Below, piece by piece: positions 18,241-27,434 of a stretch of DNA of 64,000 nucleotides. Source of the DNA: Burkholderia oklahomensis C6786 (GTDB lineage Bacteria > Pseudomonadota > Gammaproteobacteria > Burkholderiales > Burkholderiaceae); contig NZ_CP009556.1 of NCBI RefSeq assembly GCF_000959365.1, positions 2,852,001 to 2,916,000 of the forward strand. Direction: 5' to 3'. Position 1 is the stretch's first letter. Each line of letters opens with the position of its first letter. The notes below the pieces were generated by a model. The model did not search any database. It saw only the letters and a program-made list of their open reading frames with translations, and was not told where the DNA came from. A program made the position numbers and the translations under genes.

Positions 18241-19362
18241 ATGAAAGCGACACCGTTTTCCTCGATGAAAGCGATGTGCGAAACCGTCCTTCGTGTCTCG
18301 AAGCGGGCGGTGTTGCCGGTCGTGCTCGCGTCCTTGCTTGCCGTCCCGCCGTTCGATGCGCAGGCGAAATCCTCCGTGTCGAAGCGGCATCCCGTGGCTT
18401 CCGCGTCCATCAGGAAGGCGAGTTTTCATCCGCAATCGGGCCATGCGTCGCTCGCGGGGCACGCGGTCGCCACGCGCCATCTGAAGGCGGGCCGCTACAG
18501 GCTGGCAGGCGGCGTCCACCGGGTCACGTTCTCGCCGCGCGCGCCGCTGAGCGCCCGCTCGTTCGAGCCGCGCGTTACGTCACGGCCGTCCGGACTCCGT
18601 TCGAACATCGCCTACATGATCGACCCGCATACCGGCGAAACGCTGTTCGACCGGAATTCGCAATCGGTCGTGCCGATCGCGTCGGTGACGAAGCTGATGA
18701 CGGCGATGGTCGTGCTCGATTCGAAGGCGCCGCTCGAAGAGCGGATCGAAGTGACCGACGACGATCGCGATCAAGACAAGTTCACCGGCTCGCGCCTCGC
18801 GATCGGCTCGACGCTGAGCCGCGACGACATGCTTCACATCGCGCTGATGGCGTCCGAGAATCGCGCGGCGGCGGCGCTGTCGCGCTATTACCCGGGCGGC
18901 CGGCAGGCATTCGTCGATGCGATGAATCAGAAGGCGCGATCGCTCGGCATGATCGATACGCATTTCGAGAATCCGACCGGACTGTCGAAATACAACGTGT
19001 CGACCGCGCGCGATCTCGCGAAGATGGTCGAGGCGGCTTACCAGTATCCGCTGATCCGGCAGTATTCGACCGACCTGAAATACGAGGTCGACACGGGCCG
19101 CCGCACGCTCTACTACCACAGCACGAACATCCTGCTGCGCGACGAAGACTGGGACATCGGCGTGCAGAAGACGGGCTATATCAGGGAGTCCGGCATTTGC
19201 CTCGTGATGCAGACGACGATCGACGGGCGCGAGGTCGTGATGGTGCTGCTGGATTCGGCCGGGCGTCACTCCGATTTCTTCGACGCGGCGCGGCTGCGCG
19301 CGATGCTGACGTCGGGCGGCGCGCACGTGATGGAAGCGAATTCGGCGGCGGGCGGCAGCTGA
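18241..19362 (+). CDS. pbpG: D-alanyl-D-alanine endopeptidase, PBP7-type serine peptidase
   Basis: 373 residues with an N-terminal export signal (VLRVSKRAVLPVVLASLLAV, cleaved near ...DAQA). A basic linker of about 70 residues precedes the S11 peptidase domain. The three active-site motifs are present: SVTK (Ser148, Lys151), SEN (Ser205-Asn207) and KTG (Lys310). These define penicillin-binding proteins of the PBP7/DacA type, which cut peptidoglycan cross-links or terminal D-Ala in the periplasm. No C-terminal amphipathic anchor of the PBP5 type was seen, which favours PbpG. A GGGG ribosome site lies 5 bases before the chosen ATG; the Met at codon 9 is an alternative start. Confidence 0.9.
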   Translation: MKATPFSSMKAMCETVLRVSKRAVLPVVLASLLAVPPFDAQAKSSVSKRHPVASASIRKASFHPQSGHASLAGHAVATRHLKAGRYRLAGGVHRVTFSPRAPLSARSFEPRVTSRPSGLRSNIAYMIDPHTGETLFDRNSQSVVPIASVTKLMTAMVVLDSKAPLEERIEVTDDDRDQDKFTGSRLAIGSTLSRDDMLHIALMASENRAAAALSRYYPGGRQAFVDAMNQKARSLGMIDTHFENPTGLSKYNVSTARDLAKMVEAAYQYPLIRQYSTDLKYEVDTGRRTLYYHSTNILLRDEDWDIGVQKTGYIRESGICLVMQTTIDGREVVMVLLDSAGRHSDFFDAARLRAMLTSGGAHVMEANSAAGGS

Positions 19363-19582
19363 GCCGAACGGGTTCGGACGACGACGCACGCTTCTTGCCG
19401 ACACGACACGCGCCGCGGCGGCGCCCGGCGAACTCGCGTCGCCGCACGAGCTTCGACGATGCTCGATCATGTCGATCAGGCGCTCACGCAGCGCACCCTC
19501 GACGCCGCTCGGCAATCCTCATGGTCGCTCCGACGTTCGGCTTCGCGCGAAGGCCATCGACTGCGCGCGCCGCGCGCGCGTG

Positions 19583-20641
19583 TCAGGCGCTTGCGATGTG
19601 CTCGTCGAACGTCGTCTTGAAATGCGCGGCGAACCGGTCGAGCTGATCGGCCGGCAGATGATTGACCCCGGCCGCGCGCTTGCGGCCGCCGCCCGTTTCG
19701 AAGCCTCGGCAGAAATCGTCGGCGCCGATCGTGCTGTTCGCCGGGACGCGCACGCTGACGACGTAGCCGCCATCCGTCTTCGGACTCAGGATCGCCAGCG
19801 CGCACGCCGGATGGTCTTGCATGACCTCGTTCGCGAGCGCGCCGGTCACGCGGCGCGCCCAGCGCTCCGGCGGCAGTACGAGCATGATCGCGTGCGGCGT
19901 CGCCACTTCCGGGCGCACCGCGCGCGCCCGGCGCAGATCCTCCCGGTATCCGTCGCTCAGCGCGCGCAGCACGTCGGTACTGTCGATGAAGTCGAGCGGA
20001 TCCGCGAACGGCTGCATCGTTTCCGCCAACGCGGCGGGATCGAAATGCAGGTCGTCGACGCGCTCGCCGTACGCGTTGTAGTTCAGGCATTGTCCGAGCT
20101 GCGCGAACCGCTCGAGCGCCTCCGGCTCGATGCGATGCGCAAGCGCGAGCGCATGGCCGAGCTGCGGCAGCGCGTCGCCGAACGCCGCGACGATCGCCCA
20201 GCGCGCGTGGCGCCCTTGCAGGTATCGATCGACGATCGCGCTCGTGCAGACGTCCGCGGCGGTATCGATGTGCGCATGGAAGTTCGGATGGCCGGGCAGC
20301 GCGCCCGCGAAGTGATGATCGAAGTAGCGCAGCCGCGCCCCCGCCGCGAGCAGTCGCTCGACGTCCGCTCGGTTCTGGTCGTGCGACACGTCGAGGACCG
20401 TGACTTCGTCGCCGGCCGCGGCCGACACGCGATCCAGCAGCCGGATATCGCGCTTGACGCCCGTCACGAGCGTTCCTCCCGGCCCTTCGGCAAGACGCAG
20501 CTGCTGCAGCGCGCACAGGCCGTCGGCGTCGCCGTTGAACGCGAAGATCCGGGCCGGCGGCGTGCGCCCGCCGCCGGCGTTTTCGTGCATTGCCGCTTGC
20601 GGGCCGTGACGTCCGCGACGGGCGATACCGGAATTCAACAT
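19583..20641 (-). CDS. DHH-family phosphoesterase
   Basis: 352 residues. An N-terminal FAFNGDADGLCALQQL corresponds to DHH motif I (the D-x-D-G-x-x-A type). VLDVSHDQNRADVERLLAAG and the signature YFDHHFAGALPG (DHH motif) follow, with a DHHA1-like glycine-rich segment at the C-terminus (DFCRGFETGGGRKRAAGVN). DHH enzymes hydrolyse phosphodiester bonds in nucleotides, oligonucleotides or cyclic dinucleotides; the substrate here is unknown. The start at 20641 has GGAGG just upstream; a Met 17 codons later (20590) lacks a ribosome site. It is convergent with pbpG. Confidence 0.85.
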   Translation of the reverse strand: MLNSGIARRGRHGPQAAMHENAGGGRTPPARIFAFNGDADGLCALQQLRLAEGPGGTLVTGVKRDIRLLDRVSAAAGDEVTVLDVSHDQNRADVERLLAAGARLRYFDHHFAGALPGHPNFHAHIDTAADVCTSAIVDRYLQGRHARWAIVAAFGDALPQLGHALALAHRIEPEALERFAQLGQCLNYNAYGERVDDLHFDPAALAETMQPFADPLDFIDSTDVLRALSDGYREDLRRARAVRPEVATPHAIMLVLPPERWARRVTGALANEVMQDHPACALAILSPKTDGGYVVSVRVPANSTIGADDFCRGFETGGGRKRAAGVNHLPADQLDRFAAHFKTTFDEHIASA

Positions 20642-21047
20642 GTGCCTCCACAAAGCCATCGATCGGCGCTCGACGCGTTTCGCCGGAACGAAACGCCATG
20701 CGTGAAGAGCGAACGCCGGCTGTCGCCTCGCGCCGTATGACGCCGTCCGGCGCCGATTGCGCGACGCGCGCTGCGTGACGAATCGAAACGCCACGATTGT
20801 ATCGTTTCGCCGGCCATCGATCGCATCGGCGGCGCTTGCCCCGGCGACGCATCCGGCACCCGACGAGCCGGGGCCGAAGCCAAGCGTTTCACTTCGCTTC
20901 GCGCGCCACGCTTCTCCCCCGCACCCTTCACCCGTCACGCTCGCCGAACGTGAATGCATCGTCCCGGCCCGGCGCCCGATCCTGACCGAGCCCGAACACG
21001 AGCACGCGACGCGCGCCGCCGCCGCCCCCCCCGCGGCGCCCGCTCGC
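20642..21047. other. Gap between two minus-strand genes
   Basis: 406 bases with no recognisable gene; it contains a C8 run near 21026-21033. The promoter of the DHH gene should be here but was not recognised. Confidence 0.3.
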
Positions 21048-21665
21048 TCACGCGGCCGTCGACGCTTCCGTCAGAAACGGCGCGACATGCTTCATCGCCC
21101 GCGACACGTAATCGTCCTTCTCGCCGACCGGCGCGACGTAATGCAGCGCGCGCTCCGCGGCTTCCCGCCCTTCGAGACGCGCGATGACCCACGCGGCAAG
21201 ATAGTGCGACGCAAGACAGCCGCCCGCCGTCGCGACGTTGCCGTTCGCGAAAAACGGCCGGTTCAGCACGTCGACGCCGGCTTCCTGCACCCACGGCTTC
21301 GTCGTGAGATCGGTGCACGCCGGCACGCCGTCGAGCAACCCCAGCTTCGCGAGCACGAGCGTGCCCGAGCACTGCGCGCCCAATAGCTGCCGCGACGGAT
21401 CGAGCCGAAGCTGCGCGATCAGCGCGGCGTCGGCGACGACTTCGCGCGTCCGCGCGCCGCTGCCGACGAGGACCGCATCGGCATCGCTCGCGTCGCGCAG
21501 CGACGCCTGCGCTTCGATCGCGACGCCGTTCATCGACCGGACGCGGGCGGTCGGACTCGCGATCGACACGCGCCAGCCCGGCTTCTTCACGCAGTTGAGG
21601 ATGCCGAGCGCGATCAGCGAGTCGAGCTCGTTGAAGCCCTCGAAAGTCAGGATTGCGATATGCAT
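21048..21665 (-). CDS. DJ-1/PfpI family protein
   Basis: 205 residues with a class I glutamine-amidotransferase-like fold: IAILTFEGFNELDSL at the N-terminus with the conserved Glu, and the nucleophile elbow GAQCSGTLVLAKLGLLDG with the reactive Cys. Members act as glyoxalases/deglycases, chaperones or isonitrile hydratases; function here is not decided. It is divergent from a MocR-type regulator whose start is 90 bases away, and is a likely target of it. The ATG at 21665 is preceded by GGAGACGACGTC (GGAG). Confidence 0.88.
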   Translation of the reverse strand: MHIAILTFEGFNELDSLIALGILNCVKKPGWRVSIASPTARVRSMNGVAIEAQASLRDASDADAVLVGSGARTREVVADAALIAQLRLDPSRQLLGAQCSGTLVLAKLGLLDGVPACTDLTTKPWVQEAGVDVLNRPFFANGNVATAGGCLASHYLAAWVIARLEGREAAERALHYVAPVGEKDDYVSRAMKHVAPFLTEASTAA

Positions 21666-21755
21666 GACGTCGTCTCCAGTGAGTGTCGATTGCGACGACG
21701 CATCGTATGTCCGAAAATCAATACGATCAAATAATTGTCATGGATACATCGGCAT

Positions 21756-23090
21756 ATGGCCCACGCCCGCTACAAACACCTCGTCGACGCGCTCGCCGCC
21801 GACATTCGCTCGGGCCGCCTGCCGCCCGGCACGCGCCTGCCCACGCATCGCCGGCTCGCGGCCGACGAGGGCCTCGCGCTCGTCACCGCGACGCGCGTCT
21901 ACGCGGAGCTCGAAGCGATGGGGCTCGTCAGCGGCGAAACCGGCCGCGGCACGTTCGTCCGGGAAACCGCGCTGCCGCGCGGGCTCGGCATCGATCAGCA
22001 CGCGGCCGCAGCCGGCATGGTGGATCTCGGTTTCAACTATCCGTCGCTGCCCGAGCAGGCCGAGCTGCTGCGAAGCGCGCTGCGGCAGCTCGCGGCGTCC
22101 GGCGACCTCGATGCGCTGCTGCGCTACCAGCCTCACGGCGGACGGCGGCACGAGCGCGCGTCGGTCGCTCGCCATCTCGCCTGCCGCGGCCTGTCGGTCG
22201 ACGCGGAGCGCGTGACGATCGTCAGCGGCGCGCAGCACGGGCTCGCCGCGACGGCCATGGCGCTCTTGCGCCCCGGCGACGTCGTCGCGGCCGACGCGCT
22301 GACCTATCCGGGCTTCAAGATCGTGGCCGAGGCGCAGCATCTCGAGCTCGCGCCGATTCCGGCGGCCGGCCAGGGGCCCGATCTCGACGCGCTCGAGCGG
22401 CTCTGCCAAAGCCGCCGCGTGCGTGCGGTGTACACGATGCCGACGCTGCACAACCCGCTCGGCTGGGTGATGAGCGCACATCGGCGGCGGCGGCTCGTCG
22501 CGATTGCGCGCCGCCACGGACTGCTGATCATCGAGGACGCCGCGTACGCATTCCTCGCCGACGACCCGCCCGCGCCGATCGCGGCGCTCGCGCCGGAGGC
22601 GACCGTCTACGTCTCGGGGCTGTCGAAGAGCGTCGCGACCGGGCTGCGCGTCGGCTTCGTCGCGGCGCCCGCGCAGTGGGTGCCGGCGATCGAGCGCGCG
22701 ATTAGGGGCACCACGTGGAACACGCCCGGCGTGATGACGGCGATCGCCTGCGGCTGGCTCGACGACGGGACCGTCGCGCGCCTCGAAGCGCAGAAGCGCC
22801 GCGATGCGGCCGCCCGGCAATCGATCGCGAGCGACGCGCTCGCCGGACTGCGGTGCGTCCGTCATCCGGCATCGTATTTCCTGTGGCTGCCGCTCGCCGA
22901 AGAAGCGCGCGCCGACCAGGTGGCGATGGCGTTGATGCGCGAGCAAGTCTCGGTGTCGACCGCCGAGCCGTTCGCGACGTCCGCGCACGCGCCGCATGCG
23001 ATTCGCGTCGCGCTCGGATCCGTGGATCCGGAAACGCTGCGCGACGCGTTGGGCAAGGTCAGGCGGGTGGTCGATGCGCATTCGCATTAA
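21756..23090 (+). CDS. MocR/PdxR-family regulator: GntR winged helix fused to PLP aminotransferase-like domain
   Basis: 444 residues. Residues 1-70 form a GntR winged helix (YKHLVDALAADIRSGRLPPG, then TRLPTHRRLAADEGL and VYAELEAMGLVSGETGRGTF). A fold-type I aminotransferase domain follows, with NPLGWVMS, IIEDAAYAFL and the PLP lysine in YVSGLSKSVATGLRVGF. MocR proteins bind PLP or an amino-acid aldimine and act as regulators. ATG 21756 was chosen over a TTG seven codons upstream. The divergent DJ-1 gene is the likely target. A PLP decarboxylase lies downstream on the same strand. Confidence 0.9.
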   Translation: MAHARYKHLVDALAADIRSGRLPPGTRLPTHRRLAADEGLALVTATRVYAELEAMGLVSGETGRGTFVRETALPRGLGIDQHAAAAGMVDLGFNYPSLPEQAELLRSALRQLAASGDLDALLRYQPHGGRRHERASVARHLACRGLSVDAERVTIVSGAQHGLAATAMALLRPGDVVAADALTYPGFKIVAEAQHLELAPIPAAGQGPDLDALERLCQSRRVRAVYTMPTLHNPLGWVMSAHRRRRLVAIARRHGLLIIEDAAYAFLADDPPAPIAALAPEATVYVSGLSKSVATGLRVGFVAAPAQWVPAIERAIRGTTWNTPGVMTAIACGWLDDGTVARLEAQKRRDAAARQSIASDALAGLRCVRHPASYFLWLPLAEEARADQVAMALMREQVSVSTAEPFATSAHAPHAIRVALGSVDPETLRDALGKVRRVVDAHSH

Positions 23091-23267
23091 GACGGTCGTC
23101 GGATCGATTTATGTCTTTTCCGAACGGGGCCGGCTGTCCCGGCATTCGCGCGCTCGCCAGCACGATCCGCGCATTAGCCTTAGTATTCCCGTTCGCGACG
23201 CCGCGTCCGCGCGCAACGCAACGCATTGAATCGATCGTTTCCCCTGACCTCGACGACGACACACCGA

Positions 23268-24659
23268 ATGGATGCCAAACTCTCGCACGACCTCGAGCAC
23301 ATCGAAGCGGTGCTCGAGCGCACGCTCGACCACGCGCTCGACGCGCTCGGCCGCATCGAAGACCGGCCCGCGGCGCTGGCGCCGCCTCCCGCGACGCCGT
23401 CGCCGCTCCCCGAACGCGGCGTCGGCTTCGATGCGGCGCTCGACGATTTCGCGGCGCGCTGGGCGCCGGGATTTTCCGGCAGCGCCGGCGCGCGCTACCT
23501 CGGCTTCGTGACGGGCGGCGCAACGCCCGCCGCGATCGCCGGCGACTGGCTGACGAGCATCTACGACCAGAATCCGACCGCGGGCATCGACAGCACCGCG
23601 CCGGATCTCGAACGCGAGACCGTCGCGCGGCTGCGCGAGCTGTTCGGGCTCTCCGACGCGCAGCAGGGCGTGCTCGTCAGCGGCGCGACGATGTCGAACC
23701 TCGTGGGCCTCGCGATCGGCCGCGAATGGCTCGGCGAGCGGTGCGATCCGCCTGTCGATGTCGCGGAAGACGGCGTCGGCAAGCTGCCGACGATCGATGT
23801 GCTGTCGGGCGCGCCGCACTCGAGCATCTACAAGGCGCTATCGGTGCTCGGCATCGGCCGCCGCGCGGTGCGGAAGATCCCGACGCTGAAAGACCGCGAA
23901 GCCGTCGACGTCGCCGCGCTCGAAGCGGCGCTCCGGCGTCTCGACGGCAAGCCGGCGATCGTCGTCGCGAACGCGGGCACCGTGAACACGGTCGACTACG
24001 ACACGCTGCCGGCCATCGCCGCGCTCAAGTCGCGCTATCCGTTCTGGCTGCACGTCGACGCGGCGTTCGGCGCGTTCGCCGCGCTGTCGCCGGAGCACGC
24101 GTCGCTCACGCACGGTCTCGACGACGCCGACTCGATCTGCATCGACCTGCACAAATGGCTGAACGTGCCCTACGACGCCGCGGTGCAATTCAGCCGCCGT
24201 CGCGACCTGCAGGTGCGCGTGTTCCAGAACAGCGCCGCGTATCTCGGCGTCCCCGCCGACAATCCGGATTTCGTCCATCTGACGCCGGAGAATTCGCGGC
24301 GGCTGCGCGCGCTGTCGACGTGGTTCGCGCTCGCCGCGTACGGCCGCGACGGGCACGCGGAGATCGTCCGCCGCAACATCGCGCTCGCGCGCCGGCTCGG
24401 CCGCCTGATCGACGAACAGCCCGGCCTGACGCTCCTTGCGCCGACACGGCTCAACGTCGTGTGCTTCACGCTCGCCGAGCAGCCCGACGAGGCGCGCGTC
24501 AACGCGTACATGCGCGCGGTGCGCGACCTCGGCGACGCGTTCATCACGACGACGGTCTACGCGGGCACCTGGGGGCTGCGCGCGGCGTTCAGCAATTGGC
24601 GCACGGACGAGGACGACGTCGACCGGGTGTTCCGGTCGCTGGTCCGAGCGTTGGGTTGA
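23268..24659 (+). CDS. Group II PLP-dependent decarboxylase (aromatic/glutamate decarboxylase family)
   Basis: 463 residues. Fold-type I decarboxylase features: YLGFVTGGATPAAIAGDWL, GVLVSGATMSNLVGLAIGR (PLP phosphate binding), PHSSIYKALSVLGIG, IVVANAGTVNTVDYD, WLHVDAAFGAFAAL (Asp that pairs with the pyridine N) and CIDLHKWLNVPYD with the PLP-binding Lys. The family decarboxylates aromatic amino acids, glutamate, aspartate or diaminobutyrate; the substrate is not evident. The start at 23268 was preferred to an in-frame TTG 14 codons upstream. It is downstream of the MocR gene, from which it is separated by 177 bases. Confidence 0.9.
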   Translation: MDAKLSHDLEHIEAVLERTLDHALDALGRIEDRPAALAPPPATPSPLPERGVGFDAALDDFAARWAPGFSGSAGARYLGFVTGGATPAAIAGDWLTSIYDQNPTAGIDSTAPDLERETVARLRELFGLSDAQQGVLVSGATMSNLVGLAIGREWLGERCDPPVDVAEDGVGKLPTIDVLSGAPHSSIYKALSVLGIGRRAVRKIPTLKDREAVDVAALEAALRRLDGKPAIVVANAGTVNTVDYDTLPAIAALKSRYPFWLHVDAAFGAFAALSPEHASLTHGLDDADSICIDLHKWLNVPYDAAVQFSRRRDLQVRVFQNSAAYLGVPADNPDFVHLTPENSRRLRALSTWFALAAYGRDGHAEIVRRNIALARRLGRLIDEQPGLTLLAPTRLNVVCFTLAEQPDEARVNAYMRAVRDLGDAFITTTVYAGTWGLRAAFSNWRTDEDDVDRVFRSLVRALG

Positions 24660-25013
24660 GTCGCGGTTGCGGCGGGCGCGCCCGGCATCCGGCAGGCGAT
24701 GTCCGCGCGCAGGCGGGGCGTCGTGCGGAACGCGCACCGCGTGACGGCGGGAAACCGTGAATATGTTTGTCGCGCGCGGCGTCGTCCGATCGTTCCGATG
24801 CCGTCTCGCCGATGCGTTCGCCGAATCGACCGGGCGCGGGGACTTCCACGGCATGCGGCATCGCTGACGGGCGCGCGCCAAAGTCGAACGAAAGACGATG
24901 GAGCCGCAAGAACGAAGAGGGGCATCGCCCCTCTTCCGCATTGCCCGCACGGCACGCGCCGGCTATGCGAGCCGTCCGGCGAAAGGCGCCCGGGAGCCGG
25001 GCGCCGCGCGAAT
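24660..25013. other. Convergent intergenic region with hairpin
   Basis: 354 bases between the decarboxylase and the flavin reductase gene (convergent). Apart from the hairpin at 24914-24936 nothing was recognised. Confidence 0.45.
24914..24936. terminator. Hairpin, probable bidirectional transcription terminator
   Basis: GAAGAGGGGC and GCCCCTCTTC form a perfect 10-bp stem with a 3-base loop. It lies between two convergent genes. No long T-run follows on either strand, so intrinsic termination may be weak. Confidence 0.6.
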
Positions 25014-25619
25014 TTACAGCGCTTCTTCGACGTCCTGCTTGCCGGCCTCGCGGACCGAGAGCGGCTCGCCGATCGCGTAGAAGTGGCCGCCCGCGATGTG
25101 ATGCAGGCTCCGCCACGCCGGGTCGGCACGCTCGAAATTCCAGTGTCCGTCCTTGAACGCCCGCGTATCGGACCACGCGGCGACGACCTCGCCGATGAAC
25201 AGATCGTAGGCCTGCTGATTGTGCGGCTCCGGAATGAGCCTGCACGCGAGCCAGGCCGAGCAGCCCGCGACGAACGGCACATCGTGGCCGTCGATCGCGA
25301 ACAGTTCCGCGTCGGCGCGCCGCAGCTTGTCCGGCTGGCTCGACAGGCTATGGCTGCCGATCTCGTGCGTGAGCTGCAACTGCGCCGCCGTCGGCACCTG
25401 GACGACGAAGCGTCCGCTCTTCTCGATGAGTTCGCGCGTCTTCGTCGCCTTGTCGAGCACCACCGTCAGCTTCGGCGGCGAGAAATCCAGCGCGCACGCC
25501 CACGCCGCCGCCATCACGTTGTCCACGCCGTCGTGGCGGGCGGACACGAGCACGGTCGGACCGTGATTGATGAGTCGGTGAGCCTTTTTCAGCTCGACCG
25601 CCGCGATATGACTGTCCAT
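25014..25619 (-). CDS. Flavin reductase-domain protein (FMN-binding split barrel)
   Basis: 201 residues of the flavin_reduct (DIM6/NTAB) family: GPTVLVSARHDGVDNVMAAA, ALDFSPPKLTVVLDKATKTR with the Thr-rich phosphate-binding segment, FVVQVPTAAQLQLTHEIGS, and HFYAIGEPL near the end. The family binds FMN and either reduces free flavin for monooxygenases or acts on small substrates. There is no monooxygenase gene adjacent. It is a single gene. Confidence 0.9.
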   Translation of the reverse strand: MDSHIAAVELKKAHRLINHGPTVLVSARHDGVDNVMAAAWACALDFSPPKLTVVLDKATKTRELIEKSGRFVVQVPTAAQLQLTHEIGSHSLSSQPDKLRRADAELFAIDGHDVPFVAGCSAWLACRLIPEPHNQQAYDLFIGEVVAAWSDTRAFKDGHWNFERADPAWRSLHHIAGGHFYAIGEPLSVREAGKQDVEEAL

Positions 25620-26001
25620 TCAGACTCCCAAAAAGAATTGCCTCCTGGATCGGCGTCGTGCGAATCGCGAGCCGTCCGGACACGATCGACTGCTTCCTGC
25701 CGCGCTTGACGGGCGTCTCCGAGGTTCGCGCGCCGACGCGGCCGGCGTCCGGATCGCCCGAGTCTCCGTCCTGCGCCGCCGGGCCGGCAAGGCAACCGTC
25801 GACGCGCGTTCGCGAGCGAGTTCGACGAAGGTCGAGGATCGATTCCGCGGCGGCGGCGTCAACGTCGAGGAGGCCGCCCACCGCCGAGCGACAGCGGCGC
25901 TTCGCACGAGCGCCAGGATAGCGCGCCTCGGCCGTCTTCGCCGACGGCGCTCGCGGCACGCGAGCGCGACAGGCCGTCGTCCGGATTGGCGGGTGCGGCC
26001 G
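25620..26001. other. Gap between two minus-strand genes
   Basis: 382 bases in which no gene, repeat or promoter could be supported. Confidence 0.3.
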
Positions 26002-26631
26002 TCAGGTCAGACGATCGGACGCAACGACATGCGTGCCCGGCTGCGGATTCAGCGCCGCCTCGATCAGCGCGCGGGCAATCCGGGGCGCCGGGTTGAGCCG
26101 CCAGCCGCGCGGCAGCAGCGGTCCGAACAGCGTCAGCGCGCACACCGCGGCCCGTTCGCCGACGCGAAACTCGTCACGGCGCCCGCCGATCAGGCCCGGC
26201 CGCACCGCCGTCAGCGACGCGAACCCGAGACCGGCCAGATCCCGCTCCAGTTCGCCCTTCACGCGGTTGTAGAAGAAGCGCGACGATGCGTCCGCGCCGA
26301 CGGCCGAATTGAGCACGTAGGTCGGCGTACCGTGTTGCCGGGCGATGCGCGCGACGGCAAGCGGATAGTCGTGGTCGACCCGCCGGAACGCCGCTTGGGA
26401 GCCGGCCGCCCGCATCGTGGTGCCGAGCGTGCAGATCACCGCGTCCGCTTGCCACCACGCTGCGTCTTCGGGCAGGTGATCGAAGTCGATGCGCGGAGCC
26501 TGCAGCTTCGGATGCGCAGGCAACGCGCGGCGCGCGAGCGCCACCACCCTGTCGACGCGGGGATCGGCAAGCGCCAGGTCGAGCACGTGGCGGCCGACGA
26601 GCCCGGTCGATCCGACGAGAAGCAGCTTCAT
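26002..26631 (-). CDS. NAD(P)H-binding atypical short-chain dehydrogenase-like protein
   Basis: 209 residues. Rossmann motif LLLVGSTGLVGRHVLDLAL (GxTGxVG) at the N-terminus, AVICTLGTTMRAAGSQAAF, and a YNRVKGELE segment resembling the Tyr-x-x-x-Lys region of HTATIP2/YbjT-like proteins. These proteins bind NAD(P)H; the substrate is unknown. An AGG lies directly before the ATG. A truncated LysR start lies about 400 bases upstream on the same strand and may be its decayed regulator. Confidence 0.85.
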   Translation of the reverse strand: MKLLLVGSTGLVGRHVLDLALADPRVDRVVALARRALPAHPKLQAPRIDFDHLPEDAAWWQADAVICTLGTTMRAAGSQAAFRRVDHDYPLAVARIARQHGTPTYVLNSAVGADASSRFFYNRVKGELERDLAGLGFASLTAVRPGLIGGRRDEFRVGERAAVCALTLFGPLLPRGWRLNPAPRIARALIEAALNPQPGTHVVASDRLT

Positions 26632-27146
26632 CCTGATGTCCTCGGTGTGGGTGATGCCCCAGACGCACGAACGGCGCGATCGGAATGCGCTTTTCCGAGT
26701 CGCACTCGATTCTCGCGCCGCAGTGTGGCGATGCTCGACATGGCGGACTGCGGCGAGCCGGCCGGCCCGCCGTCGGCGTTGCGTTGCGCTTTATGGCGAT
26801 TCGAATTCTACAGCGTTGCCGGGCTGCGCCGGCGCGTCTGCGGCAAAGCGGGTCGCCTCGCCGCCGTCGAGCCCGAACACGCGTCGAACGACAATTCAGC
26901 GAAGGATCGATCGTCACGCTCGGTGTCGTTCACGCGCGAAGCGCGGCGACGAAAGCAAAGCGGCGCGTCGGGCGACAGGTACGCCGCCCGCCTCGACGAC
27001 GCGCGCAAACACTCTCATCGCCTGCAATGTATCCATCCACTCTCCGTTCTCGTTTTCGTCGTCGCGGCCGCACGGCCGCGGAATCGCATTGCGTCGCCGC
27101 ATCGCCGCATCGCCGCGGCGGCGCGTCCGCGCGTCGGACTGACTCG
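26632..27146. other. Gap containing a LysR remnant
   Basis: 515 bases; only the short LysR start at about 26980-27036 is recognisable. Further frames on both strands were read for the rest of a LysR protein and nothing was found. Confidence 0.4.
26977..27036 (-). pseudogene. LysR-type regulator, N-terminal remnant
   Basis: A GGAG ribosome site and ATG at 27036 begin MDTLQAMRVFARVVEAGG, which matches the first 18 residues of many Burkholderia LysR regulators. The sequence then departs from the family (VPVARRAALLS) with no helix-turn-helix recognition helix. It is probably what is left of a deleted regulator, perhaps of the oxidoreductase gene downstream. Confidence 0.6.
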
Positions 27147-27434
27147 TCACGCCGACGAATCGAGCGCCGCGGCGAGAATCGCCTGATCGGCGTTGGCCGG
27201 AATGTTCCCGCGCGTGTACTTCGGCCGATAGATCACGTCGCCCGATTCGATCGTCGAGCCGGACAACGCGCAGATGCAGCGCCGGCGCGCGACGCCTTTC
27301 GTCCAGATCTGCCCGCCGTAGTTCGCGGAGGCCGGATCGCACCACGAGACCTCGATCGAGCTCCCCGTCCGCCGTTCCCAATGGCGGACCGCCGGCGCGC
27401 GACGTCGAACCGCGGCGACTGCCGAGATCGTCTT
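27147..27434 (-). pseudogene. DUF3331 protein, start-less C-terminal fragment
   Basis: Immediately after the stop of the alpha/beta hydrolase gene, the same frame stays open for 95 codons and reads HWERRTGSSIEVSWCDPASA, then YGGQIWTKGVARRRCICALS and IYRPKYTRGNIPANADQAIL before a TGA. This is the DUF3331 domain, a Burkholderia family of unknown function with conserved Cys residues. No ATG, GTG or TTG lies between the hydrolase stop and the domain, so it lacks its own start. It is probably a 5'-truncated remnant; translation by readthrough of the TAA is possible but unproven. Confidence 0.7.

Noticed and set aside
19364..19377. CCGAAC..GTTCGG after the PBP7-like gene as a terminator
   Set aside because: The stem is at most 5-6 bp with almost no loop and no T-run follows.
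24914..24936. Idea that the 10-bp hairpin is a riboswitch or attenuator
   Set aside because: It lies between the 3' ends of convergent genes, where a terminator is the simpler reading.
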